Source of the DNA: an uncultured Pelagibacteraceae bacterium
GTDB lineage: Bacteria > Pseudomonadota > Alphaproteobacteria > Pelagibacterales > Pelagibacteraceae
Reading direction: 5' to 3'
Assembly: GCA_902553555.1 (NCBI GenBank)
Contig: CACDLE010000001.1
Span: forward strand, 1-64,000
Length of the DNA stretch: 64,000 nt
Position numbers and translations under genes: made by a program
The notes under the pieces: generated by a model
What the model was told of the DNA's origin: nothing
Databases searched by the model: none
What the model saw: the letters and a program-made list of their open reading frames with translations, nothing else
Shown here: positions 50,363 through 59,546 of the stretch, one piece after another
Layout of the letters: every line of letters starts with the position of its first letter
Position numbering within the stretch: the first letter of the stretch is position 1

Positions 50363-52893
50363 TACTTTATTTCAATTATAAAATTAATAATTTTGTTTTT
50401 TACAAATATTGTTTTTTTAATTTTATTATTTGCTAAATTTCTGCTCATTTTCACATTTTTTTTACAAATTTCAACTACATCATTTTGGTTAATGTTTTTT
50501 TCTACTTCCAGAATTGTTTTTGTTCTACCATTCAATTGTACTGCTATCTTAATTTTTTCTTTATCTATCAATTTTTTGTCCACAGCAGGCCATTTTGAAA
50601 CATTATTAGTTCCAAGTAATTCAAGGCATTCATGAGCAAGGTGCGGTGTAAATGGAATAAGAATTTTCATGACTTTAATTATATTATTTTTCATACATTT
50701 ATTACTTATTTTTTTATTTAAATATTCATTAAAAAGATTATAAAGTTCGTATACACACGCAATAACAACATTTAAATTAAAATTTTCGATTAGATTTGTT
50801 ATCCTAAAAATATAAGAATTAATCTTAAGCTCAAAATCTTCGTCCAAATCGTCTTGAGATTCTTTTCTATCAATAATTAAAAGATTTAAATTATAAATTT
50901 TTTGAAGAAATTTATAAGCAGCATTTACACCTTGGTTTGACCATTGAACATCTTTTTCTGGGGGACTATCTGACAAAATAAACCATCTTACAGCGTCGGC
51001 ACCGTAAGATTTTATCATGCTTTCCGGATCTATAATATTTTTTTTTGATTTTGACATCGACTCTGAAGATCCAACTATAACTTTTGATTGATCATCTTTT
51101 TTAATAAAATTACCATCATCATCTTTTTCAATTTCATCTGGACTAAGCCATTTGCCATTAGAGTCTTTATAAGTTTCATGACAAACCATACCTTGTGTAA
51201 ATAGACCCTTAAAAGGTTCGGTATATTTTATTTTCGTGTCATTTTTTTTTAGAGCTCTCATAAAAAATCTCGAATACAATAAGTGCAATATTGCATGTTC
51301 TACTCCACCAATATATTGATCAACTGGCATCCAATAATTTACTTTATCTAAGTCGAAAGCCGACTCCTCTTTTTTTGGGGAACAAAATCTCAAGAAATAC
51401 CAAGAAGAGTCAACAAATGTATCCAAGGTATCAGTTTCTCTTATGGCAGGTTTTCCAGATATCTTATCTTTAGTAAATTTCCAGGATTTATGATGGTCTA
51501 ATGGATTACCATTTGTCTTTAAGTCAATGTCTTTTGGGAGTTTAATTGGTAATTCATTTTTTTCGACCGGCTTTATAGTGCCATTTTCTAGGTGTATCAT
51601 CGGAATTGGACAACCCCAATATCTTTGTCTAGATATCCCCCAATCTCTTAATCTGTAGGAAACTTTCTTACTTCCGATTTTTAGATTTTCTATTTTTTGA
51701 ATTATTTTTACTTTGGCAGATTCTACGTTCATATTATTTAAGAAATCTGAATTTACTAAAATTCCATCTCCAGTATATGCTTCTTTAAGATTATTAAAAT
51801 TTTTAGGTTGTTTCTTATTTTCAGCAACTACCTCAGTGATTTTCAAATTATATTTTTTTGCAAAATCAAAGTCTCTTTGATCGTGCGCTGGACAACCAAA
51901 TATTGCGCCAGTTCCATAATCCATTAATATAAAATTTGCTACAAATACGGGCAGTTTATGGTTTTTTTTAAAAGGATGGTCACAAAATAATTTTGTTTCA
52001 AAACCAATTTTGTCAGCATTTGCTAGCGCCTCTTCGGTGGTGCCTGTTTTAGAACATTCTTCTTTGAATTTGATAAATTTGTCATTATTTGAAAATTTTG
52101 TGCATAAAGGATGATCTACAGATATGGCAATAAATGACGCTCCAAAAATCGTGTCAGGTCTTGTTGTAAAGATTTTTATTTTTTTTACTGAGTCGGAAAG
52201 TTTAAAATCGATTTCACAACCTACTGATTTTCCAATCCAGTTTTTTTGCATGTTTTTTACTTTTTCTGGCCAATTATCCAAAATATCTAAACCACTAAGC
52301 AATTCTTCAGAAAACTTTGTAATGTCAAAAAACCATTGATATAGCTTCTTTCTTTCAACTATGGCCCCAGATCTCCAACCACGACCATTTACTACTTGCT
52401 CATTAGCTAAAACGGTTTTTTCTATAGGATCCCAATTGACGTAATTCTCTTTTCTTTTTACAAAACCACGATGATAAAAATCTATAAAAATTTCTTGTTG
52501 ATGTTTGTAATATTTTTCATCACAAGTAGAAATTTCTAAATCCCAATCAATTGAGAGACCCATTAATTTAAGTTGTCTTTTCATTTCTGCAATATTCTTC
52601 TCCGTCCATTCTCTTGGATGCAAATTATTTTCTTTGGCAGCATTTTCAGCTGGTAAACCAAATGCATCCCAACCCATCGGATGTAAAACATTGAATCCAT
52701 TTAAGAATTTAAATCGGGCTATAACGTCTCCTATAGTATAATTTCTTACGTGTCCCATATGTATTTTTCCTGATGGGTAGGGAAACATTTCTAGGCAATA
52801 AAATTTTTTTGCTGTCTTATTATTGTATAATTTATTCTTTTCGAAAACTGTTTGCCATTTTTTTTCAATAGCTTGAAAATTAAGTCTTTCCAT
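50362..52893 (-). CDS. leuS: Leucyl-tRNA synthetase
   Basis: [57 protein letters not shown]. Confidence 0.98.
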   Translation of the reverse strand: MERLNFQAIEKKWQTVFEKNKLYNNKTAKKFYCLEMFPYPSGKIHMGHVRNYTIGDVIARFKFLNGFNVLHPMGWDAFGLPAENAAKENNLHPREWTEKNIAEMKRQLKLMGLSIDWDLEISTCDEKYYKHQQEIFIDFYHRGFVKRKENYVNWDPIEKTVLANEQVVNGRGWRSGAIVERKKLYQWFFDITKFSEELLSGLDILDNWPEKVKNMQKNWIGKSVGCEIDFKLSDSVKKIKIFTTRPDTIFGASFIAISVDHPLCTKFSNNDKFIKFKEECSKTGTTEEALANADKIGFETKLFCDHPFKKNHKLPVFVANFILMDYGTGAIFGCPAHDQRDFDFAKKYNLKITEVVAENKKQPKNFNNLKEAYTGDGILVNSDFLNNMNVESAKVKIIQKIENLKIGSKKVSYRLRDWGISRQRYWGCPIPMIHLENGTIKPVEKNELPIKLPKDIDLKTNGNPLDHHKSWKFTKDKISGKPAIRETDTLDTFVDSSWYFLRFCSPKKEESAFDLDKVNYWMPVDQYIGGVEHAILHLLYSRFFMRALKKNDTKIKYTEPFKGLFTQGMVCHETYKDSNGKWLSPDEIEKDDDGNFIKKDDQSKVIVGSSESMSKSKKNIIDPESMIKSYGADAVRWFILSDSPPEKDVQWSNQGVNAAYKFLQKIYNLNLLIIDRKESQDDLDEDFELKINSYIFRITNLIENFNLNVVIACVYELYNLFNEYLNKKISNKCMKNNIIKVMKILIPFTPHLAHECLELLGTNNVSKWPAVDKKLIDKEKIKIAVQLNGRTKTILEVEKNINQNDVVEICKKNVKMSRNLANNKIKKTIFVKNKIINFIIEIK

Positions 52894-52905
52894 ACAATCT
52901 AAAAA

Positions 52906-53448
52906 TTAATTATTCTTTTGTTGTTTTTCTAAAAGGCTTGCTTCCTTTAAAATTGATGCTACTAATTCTTCCTGAATACGAGATTTAAAAACTTCGACTT
53001 TACATGACTCATTGACTGAACATTGCTTCCTATGCACTGTAACTTTCACACTGTTAGTTTGGACTTTATTAGATAGAAATCTTACTGTAATTTTTAAAGC
53101 TTGTTTATTATTAGAATTGTCCGTGTACCAATCTGAAATTATCATTCCTCCTGAATAATCAACAGTTGTTAACGGTAAAAAATCTAGAATATCTAATGTA
53201 GCTCTCCACAGAGGATTTGAAGTACTAAACTCATAGTTTGTTCCTTTACCGTCTTTTCCTATTATAGAACCTAAACTTACTCCACGACCTTCCTTAACAT
53301 TTTTTTTTGCTCTTTCAGGTCCAGAAATTGGTACTTGTCTAGTATCAACTTTCTTAAAAAAACCTTTTCCGCAAGAAGAAGTTAAGAAAAAAACAGATAA
53401 AAGAGTTGCTAAAATGATAAATTTTATGTTCATAAATGTAAGATACAA
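52906..53448 (-). CDS. DUF3576 family lipoprotein
   Basis: Lipobox LTSSCG; NPLWRATLDILDFLPLTTVDYSGGMIISDWYTD. Confidence 0.88.
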   Translation of the reverse strand: MYLTFMNIKFIILATLLSVFFLTSSCGKGFFKKVDTRQVPISGPERAKKNVKEGRGVSLGSIIGKDGKGTNYEFSTSNPLWRATLDILDFLPLTTVDYSGGMIISDWYTDNSNNKQALKITVRFLSNKVQTNSVKVTVHRKQCSVNESCKVEVFKSRIQEELVASILKEASLLEKQQKNN

Positions 53449-53509
53449 CGGATAATAGCATTAGTAATCAATAATCCAATAAAATTGAGTAAAATGGGGC
53501 TTTTTTATA

Positions 53510-53527
53510 TGTGGTATTTTTACCACA
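53510..53527. promoter_or_regulatory. Inverted repeat TGTGGTA-TTTT-TACCACA upstream of porin
   Basis: Perfect 7-bp arms, 4-nt loop, no strong T-run after the 3' arm. Confidence 0.45.
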
Positions 53528-53598
53528 CTAATAAAGAGAATTCATTGATATAGTAGGTTTTAATACAAATTAAGCTTAAAAACATAGATAAATCTACT

Positions 53599-53614
53599 GT
53601 TAATTATAATTAAC
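53599..53614. promoter_or_regulatory. Perfect 16-bp palindrome GTTAATTATAATTAAC upstream of porin
   Basis: Self reverse-complementary; 21 bp before the porin ATG. Confidence 0.45.
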
Positions 53615-53635
53615 GTTTTAACAAAAGGAGAAACA

Positions 53636-54712
53636 ATGAATAAATTAACAAAACTATTGTTCTCAGTTATTTCTTCAGTGATGCTAGTTACATCAGCTTA
53701 TGCTGGTGACTTTGCAGTGACAGGTGGTGTAAAAACTACTTACACAATCTTAAGTAATAGCGGAACAACTGGAACACACGGTGTTGGTAAAGGACTTGGA
53801 ATATCAAATGAGTTCTCACTATCAGCTTCTGGTGAACTAGACAACGGTATGACATGGTCATATGCTCAAGATATCGATGGTGCTACAGTACAGGATGATG
53901 CAAATCTTTCATTCGGAACTGACTACGGTACTTTCAAAATTTGTATATCTGAGTGTGGACTATCTACAAAATATGCGTTTGACAATTCTGCATACGGTGT
54001 AGGTTCTGATAACGGTTACGGTGGTGGAGCTGCTTCAACAACTACAATGCAGTATGGAAACAACATCAGCGGTTCAAACAACGTTCAGTACCATGCTCCA
54101 GCAGACCTGTTACCATTAGGAATGACTTTCAAAGTTGGAACGACTCCAGGTGGATACGGTGGAACAGCAAATGACTCATCTCACTCAGTAGTAGGAACAA
54201 AATCAACTGGTGATATGACTCAATACGCTGTTACAATGGCGCCAATTGATGGTTTAACATTATCAGGTTCATACTATGAATTTGATGCTATGGGTAACCA
54301 AGATGCTAGACAAACTAAAGAAGGTGGTTCTTTAGCATTTAATTATTCAATGGGTCCAGTATCATTCGGTTATGGTGAAACAAAACACGCACCAGCACAA
54401 AGAATGAACAACGCAGTAGCAACTCAATTAGTACAACACTATGAAAACGAAGCATATTCAGTTGGATTTGCAGTAAATGATGCTTTATCTGTATCATACA
54501 CTGCAGAGAGCTCAGAGAAACAATCTAGAGCTATCTCTAACACTAACGTTACAACAAGAGGTGACGTAGAAATGGATATCGATACAATAGATGTAGCTTA
54601 CACGATGGGTGGTATGACTTTATCACTATCTAACTCTGAAACATCTAATGCTTCATACACATCAGGTGACGATGTAACAGAAACAATCGTTGCTATGTCA
54701 TTAGCGTTCTAA
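53636..54712 (+). CDS. Outer-membrane porin-like protein
   Basis: Signal peptide ending SAYAG; beta-strand-rich Gly/Ser/Thr repeats; C-terminal ...AMSLAF; strong SD AAAGGAG and downstream terminator. Confidence 0.85.
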   Translation: MNKLTKLLFSVISSVMLVTSAYAGDFAVTGGVKTTYTILSNSGTTGTHGVGKGLGISNEFSLSASGELDNGMTWSYAQDIDGATVQDDANLSFGTDYGTFKICISECGLSTKYAFDNSAYGVGSDNGYGGGAASTTTMQYGNNISGSNNVQYHAPADLLPLGMTFKVGTTPGGYGGTANDSSHSVVGTKSTGDMTQYAVTMAPIDGLTLSGSYYEFDAMGNQDARQTKEGGSLAFNYSMGPVSFGYGETKHAPAQRMNNAVATQLVQHYENEAYSVGFAVNDALSVSYTAESSEKQSRAISNTNVTTRGDVEMDIDTIDVAYTMGGMTLSLSNSETSNASYTSGDDVTETIVAMSLAF

Positions 54713-54733
54713 TTAGTTAGTTAGAATTAAAAT

Positions 54734-55309
54734 TTAAAAAAGCCGGTTAATAAATTTAGCCGGCTTTTTTTTTATTGCAGATAAAAAAGCTATAGAATTA
54801 CTCTTAACCATTTTAAGTTTTGATAGATTATTAATGTTAATACCCCCTAATGGAATTATTTCAACTGGAGTCCTTTTTGCTATTGTGTTAAATTTTGTGA
54901 TACCTAAAAACCCTTTCTTAGATAAATAGCTTGTTTGAAAGAGTCTAGATACCAATATTTTTTGGCACCCTTGTTTTAATTTAATGACTATTTCTTTATG
55001 ATTATGTGCAGATCCAATTATCTCGTAGAAAAAATGCTTATATCTTATTAAACTTAAATCTTTATTATGAGCAGATATATAGAGCCCATCTGCTTTGACC
55101 TTGGTGAGCATTAAGGTGTTATTTGCTATAAAAAACTTTATTCCTTTTCTTCTACATAATTTAGCGTAATTTTTAATCTGAGCTATGCTTTCTTTGGAAT
55201 CTTCATTCCTATAAATAATAACCAATTTGTATCTAGTTTTAACTAAATCTAAATTAAATGATCTAGTATTCTCTAGAAATAAATAGTATTTTTTTTTAAA
55301 AATAAACAT
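54734..55309 (-). CDS. Thiamine phosphate synthase/TenI-like protein (divergent)
   Basis: VKADGLYISAHN; IIGSAHNHKEI; VEIIPLGGININNLSKL TIM-barrel pattern; start set at MFIFKKKY. Confidence 0.75.
   Translation of the reverse strand: MFIFKKKYYLFLENTRSFNLDLVKTRYKLVIIYRNEDSKESIAQIKNYAKLCRRKGIKFFIANNTLMLTKVKADGLYISAHNKDLSLIRYKHFFYEIIGSAHNHKEIVIKLKQGCQKILVSRLFQTSYLSKKGFLGITKFNTIAKRTPVEIIPLGGININNLSKLKMVKSNSIAFLSAIKKKPAKFINRLF
54736..54773 (+). terminator. Rho-independent terminator after porin (also inside the 3' end of the convergent CDS)
   Basis: AAAAAAGCCGGTTAATAAATTTAGCCGGCTTTTTTTTT. Confidence 0.92.
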
Positions 55310-55942
55310 ATGAATATAATAGACAGTTTTAATCAAATTAAACAGAAAATTGAAAATTCTAGAACAGAAATTATTGCTGTCAGTAAAACTTTCACTCTAG
55401 ACCATATTAAGCCTTTAATACAGCACGGCCATAAACATTTTGGTGAAAATAAAGTTCAAGAGGCCGAGAAAAAATGGAAAAACATTAAAAGTTCAAATAA
55501 TATAAAACTTCACATGATAGGATCATTGCAATCTAATAAGGCCAAAAAAGCAATTGAACTATTTGATTATATTCATTCTCTAGATAGCGAAAAACTTGCA
55601 AAAGAATTAGATAAAAGGGAAAAGCAATTAAAAAAAAAATTAAGTTATTTTATACAAGTGAATTTAGGATCAGAGGAACAAAAAGGTGGAATAGAAATTG
55701 ATAATTTAGATAATTTTTTTAAATTTGTAACAAAAGAAACAAGTTTATCCGTCATTGGTTTGATGGCCATTCCGCCGAATGACACTAATTATGAAAGATA
55801 CTTCTCGCAAATATCAAATTTGAATAAAAAATTTGAATTTAATCAATTGAGCATTGGAATGTCGAATGATTACATGACGGCTATAAAGTATGGCGCATCA
55901 TTTGTGAGAATAGGGAGCGCTATTTTTGGTCCTAGATCCTAA
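55310..55942 (+). CDS. YggS family PLP-binding protein
   Basis: IIAVSKTF; HFGENKVQEAEKKW; HMIGSLQSNKAKKAI; FIQVNLGSEEQKGG; GLMAIPP; SIGMSNDYMTAIKYGASFVRIGSAIFG. Confidence 0.95.
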   Translation: MNIIDSFNQIKQKIENSRTEIIAVSKTFTLDHIKPLIQHGHKHFGENKVQEAEKKWKNIKSSNNIKLHMIGSLQSNKAKKAIELFDYIHSLDSEKLAKELDKREKQLKKKLSYFIQVNLGSEEQKGGIEIDNLDNFFKFVTKETSLSVIGLMAIPPNDTNYERYFSQISNLNKKFEFNQLSIGMSNDYMTAIKYGASFVRIGSAIFGPRS

Positions 55943-56427
55943 GATATTGTTATATAGCTTTTCTTAGTAATGCTTGCAATTATATCTATGATGTTTTTTT
56001 TTGAGACAGCAATACATCCTAATGTAGGAGAATAATTTCTTTTTGCAACATGCATGAAAATTGCACTCCCTTTATTTTTTTTTGTTGGATTAATATTATA
56101 ATTAATAACCACTATAATATCGTAAATGTTATTTGATTTATAAAGTTTTTCGGCTTTATATTTAAATGGAAGTTTTACAAATCTATTATATTTTTTAGAC
56201 CTGATATCGTCGCACCATCCAAAATCTTTTTTGATAGGTATAGTTTTTAATCTTGATTTTATTTTTACTCTGTCTTTCCTATAGAATATGTATTTTAGTT
56301 TAAATTTACCTTTGGGTGTACATTTATCCCCTTCTTTTTTTTTATTGGTAATTCCTCTTTTACCAATTGCACATTTTACCTTATAATCTTTAAAATAAAG
56401 GCATTTGTTTTTTAAAAGGATATTCAT
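55939..56427 (-). CDS. L,D-transpeptidase (YkuD) family protein
   Basis: KCAIGKRGITNKKKEGDKCTPKGKFKLKYIFYR; GSAIFMHVAKRNYSPTLGCIAVSKK (HxxxxxxxxxGC-type active site); start set at MNILLKNK. Confidence 0.88.
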   Translation of the reverse strand: MNILLKNKCLYFKDYKVKCAIGKRGITNKKKEGDKCTPKGKFKLKYIFYRKDRVKIKSRLKTIPIKKDFGWCDDIRSKKYNRFVKLPFKYKAEKLYKSNNIYDIIVVINYNINPTKKNKGSAIFMHVAKRNYSPTLGCIAVSKKNIIDIIASITKKSYITIS

Positions 56428-57055
56428 GGTTGATAAAAAAAATATCATTTTAGCTATAGGAAATAAAGAATTTAATAAAACCTTAATTGAGTTGAAAGAA
56501 TATTTCAGTTTTACTTTAGAAATATCTGATGATTTTTCAAAAGAGGACCTAAAGAGCAAATATCATGGCTATATAATTCATGAAGATATTTTTAAAAATC
56601 CAAATTTAAATAGCATACTCGATGACAACACATCAAATAAAGTAATTTGTTATGAGAGAGATAACAAAATTATCAAAAGAGATTACGAAAAGATTTATTT
56701 ACCAGCTTCATTGGAGCATATAAACACAATAGTCATTAATAATATTATTAAAAAAAAATTTAAATATAATTCTTCAGTAAAAGTTTTAGATTATATATTA
56801 GACAAAAATTTAAGAAAATTAATGAAAGATCAAAAATCATTAGAGTTAACAGAAAAGGAAATTGATTTAATATTACTCTTAAGCAAGAATTTTTTTACAA
56901 AAAAAAAGGAGATCTTATCTAGGATTTGGAACTATTCAGACGAAGCAGATACCCATACTGTTGAAACACATATTTATAGATTGAGAAAAAAGGTTAAAAA
57001 AATATTTGATGATGAAACTTTCATTAAAAATGAAAAAGAAGGTTATAAAATTTGA
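56426..57055 (+). CDS. OmpR-type winged-helix DNA-binding protein with degenerate receiver-like N-terminus
   Basis: LTEKEIDLILLLSKN...KKEILSRIWNYSDEADTHTVETHIYRLRKKV...EGYKI; start set at MVDKKN. Confidence 0.85.
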   Translation: MVDKKNIILAIGNKEFNKTLIELKEYFSFTLEISDDFSKEDLKSKYHGYIIHEDIFKNPNLNSILDDNTSNKVICYERDNKIIKRDYEKIYLPASLEHINTIVINNIIKKKFKYNSSVKVLDYILDKNLRKLMKDQKSLELTEKEIDLILLLSKNFFTKKKEILSRIWNYSDEADTHTVETHIYRLRKKVKKIFDDETFIKNEKEGYKI

Positions 57056-57174
57056 AAAAGAGAAATAAATTTGCAAAAGAATTAAAGACTCCAAAATATC
57101 GCTCTAGAATTGTTAAACCTAAGAAAGGCAAAGGTAGTTTTACAAGAATTAAGAAAAATAAATATTTACAATGA
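57052..57174 (+). CDS. Unlisted 40-aa protein resembling alternative ribosome-rescue factor ArfA
   Basis: TTG 57052 to TGA 57172-57174: MKKRNKFAKELKTPKYRSRIVKPKKGKGSFTRIKKNKYLQ; L..P..R.R.....KKGKGS(F/Y).R as in ArfA; TTGA overlap with the upstream stop. Confidence 0.72.
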   Translation: MKKRNKFAKELKTPKYRSRIVKPKKGKGSFTRIKKNKYLQ

Positions 57175-57191
57175 AATTAATTATAAAAATT

Positions 57192-58118
57192 TTATAATCT
57201 GGCTCCAACCTGCTGAATAATTCTAGCAGATAGATCCGTCCCCTTTTCTAAACTTTCTTTTAAATCAAAATTGTTTATATAACCGTGTAAAAATCCAGCA
57301 GCGAATAAATCACCAGCTCCAGTTAAATCTTTTATTTTTAAATCTTTCTTGGCGTTTGCCTCTATGACTTTTTTGTTTTGAATTGCTATCGCCCCATTTT
57401 CACCTCGAGTAACAACTACTAATTTTTTAATACTTTTTGCAAAATCAATAACATCGTTTAAATTTTTAGCACCTATCAATGTAGTTATTTCTTGTTCATT
57501 TGCAAAAGTAACTGTTAATTTATTCTTAACTAATTCCAAGAAATATTCTTTGTGTCTTTCTACACAAAATAAATCAGAAAGTGACATTGCAGATTTTTTT
57601 GAATTTTTTATTGCCTTATTAAAAGCTTTTTGTGGATCACCTTTGTCCCACAAATATCCCTCTAAAAATGTTAAATCACATTGCTTAATCATTTTTTCAT
57701 CTATATCTTTTTCATTTATTTTTCCCGCGACACCTAAAAAAGTACACATTGTTCTTTCTGAGTCTGGTGTTACTAAAATTAGACAAGTTCCAGTTGGAAT
57801 TTTTTCTTGTTTTATATTGTAATGAAATTTAACGTTTTCTTTAATTAGTCCTGCAGAATATTTTTTTCCTAAATCGTCATTATTTACTTTGCCAATGAAA
57901 CCAACCTTATTACCTAGTTGTGATAGGCCAACAATTGAGTTTGCAACTGATCCACCTGATATTGTTTTTTCTATTTTTAAATTACCAAGAAGTTTCTTAA
58001 ACTCCAACTCATCAACTAACTTCATTGTGCTCTTAGTTAAGCCGTTGTTAGTTAAAAAACTCTCCTCAACTTTACAAATTACATCTACAATTGCATTTCC
58101 TATACCTAGAATTCTCAT
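57192..58118 (-). CDS. PfkB-family adenosine/sugar kinase
   Basis: GNAIVDVICKVEE; SGGSVANSIVGLSQLG; VVTRGENGAIAI; DLTGAGDLFAAGFLHG. Confidence 0.94.
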   Translation of the reverse strand: MRILGIGNAIVDVICKVEESFLTNNGLTKSTMKLVDELEFKKLLGNLKIEKTISGGSVANSIVGLSQLGNKVGFIGKVNNDDLGKKYSAGLIKENVKFHYNIKQEKIPTGTCLILVTPDSERTMCTFLGVAGKINEKDIDEKMIKQCDLTFLEGYLWDKGDPQKAFNKAIKNSKKSAMSLSDLFCVERHKEYFLELVKNKLTVTFANEQEITTLIGAKNLNDVIDFAKSIKKLVVVTRGENGAIAIQNKKVIEANAKKDLKIKDLTGAGDLFAAGFLHGYINNFDLKESLEKGTDLSARIIQQVGARL

Positions 58119-58119
58119 A

Positions 58120-58773
58120 TCAAGCCTTTTTTGTCATAAATTTCTTTTTTCTATTTGGGTAACAGCTTTTACAAATTTTGCAAGAAATACCGAAACAATC
58201 TCGAGCCTTACAATATTCTCTACCATACCAAATTATTTGAAGATGAAGTTTATTCCAGTTTTTCTTAGGAAATATATTTTTTAAATCCTTCTCTGTTTGA
58301 ATAACATTCTTACCATTAGTTAATCCCCATCTTTGCGCTAAACGATGTATATGAGTATCAACTGGAAATGCTGGAAGACCAAATCCTTGAGACATAACAA
58401 CACTAGCTGTTTTGTGACCTACGCCAGGAAGTTCTTCAAGGTCACTATAATTATTTGGAACTTTACCATTGTATTTTTCCATTAGAGTTTTAGATAAATA
58501 GTAAATACTTTTGGCTTTGACTCTAAATATACCAATCCTTTTGATTAGTCTTTCAATTTTTTTTCTACCTAATTTTACAAAATGTTTAGGATGATTGTAT
58601 TTGGGGTAAATTTCCTTTGTAACATTATTAACATTCACATCGGTACATTGAGCTGATAGTAGAACTGAAACTAACAATGTAAAAGTGTTTTTATAATTTA
58701 GAGGTATAGGAACTTTAGGATATGTCTTATTCAATATTTTTTGAATAATTTTAGATTTTCTCTTATTATTCAC
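58120..58773 (-). CDS. nth: Endonuclease III
   Basis: LLSAQCTDVNVN; LPGVGHKTASVV; PVDTHIHRLAQRWGL; CX6CX2CX5C-type Fe-S cluster. Confidence 0.96.
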   Translation of the reverse strand: MNNKRKSKIIQKILNKTYPKVPIPLNYKNTFTLLVSVLLSAQCTDVNVNNVTKEIYPKYNHPKHFVKLGRKKIERLIKRIGIFRVKAKSIYYLSKTLMEKYNGKVPNNYSDLEELPGVGHKTASVVMSQGFGLPAFPVDTHIHRLAQRWGLTNGKNVIQTEKDLKNIFPKKNWNKLHLQIIWYGREYCKARDCFGISCKICKSCYPNRKKKFMTKKA

Positions 58774-59546
58774 TTGAAATCTAACAGGTCGCGCATTGAA
58801 TAGAGGCCAGGTTTCTTACGCATTAACCATTTTGAGGCAATCAAAGCCCCCTCAGAGTATAGTGCTCTATCAAATGATTCATGATTTAATTTAATTATTT
58901 CTTTACCGCTTGAAAAACTAACTTCGTGCTCACCTATGACCTTACCTTTTCTAACGGAATTAAAATTAATTTTTTTACCAAAAGGAAATGATTTTTTGTT
59001 TAGATATTTCTTGCCGATTAAATTGTAAAAGTTTTTTTTCCTACCATCAGCAATACCCTTACCCAACATAAGCGCAGTTCCAGACGGGTAATCTATCTTA
59101 TTTTTATGATGAATCTCATAAACCTTAGTTAAAAACTTTGAGCCTAAAGATTTAGAAGCTATTTCTGTTAAATACATTAAAAGATTAACCCCTAAACTCA
59201 TATTACCAGCTTTAAGAATTGGAATTCTTTTTGAAATATTTTTAATTATGTTTTCTTCTTTTTTATTAAAACCAGTCGTTCCAATTACAACTCTCTTTTT
59301 TAATTTTGATGCAATTTTTAAAACTTCTAAGGTGCATTTCGGCACTGTGAAATCTATTATTACATTAGAACTCTTAAATGCTTTTTCTGAATTAAGAGTT
59401 AGTTGTATTCCAGATAATTTTTTAGAGACTTTTTTGTTTTCAGTTAATGCAGTTAGTTTAAAATCTCTATTTTGTTTTGTAGACCTAATGAGTTGTTGAC
59501 CCATTCTTCCTAGACATCCAGTAATTGCAATTTTAATTTTTCTCAT
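58770..59546 (-). CDS. dapB: 4-hydroxy-tetrahydrodipicolinate reductase
   Basis: IAITGCLGRMGQQLIR; VIIDFTVPKCTLEVL; VIGTTGFNKKEEN; EIHHKNKIDYPSGTAL; start set at MRKIKIA. Confidence 0.96.
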   Translation of the reverse strand: MRKIKIAITGCLGRMGQQLIRSTKQNRDFKLTALTENKKVSKKLSGIQLTLNSEKAFKSSNVIIDFTVPKCTLEVLKIASKLKKRVVIGTTGFNKKEENIIKNISKRIPILKAGNMSLGVNLLMYLTEIASKSLGSKFLTKVYEIHHKNKIDYPSGTALMLGKGIADGRKKNFYNLIGKKYLNKKSFPFGKKINFNSVRKGKVIGEHEVSFSSGKEIIKLNHESFDRALYSEGALIASKWLMRKKPGLYSMRDLLDFK

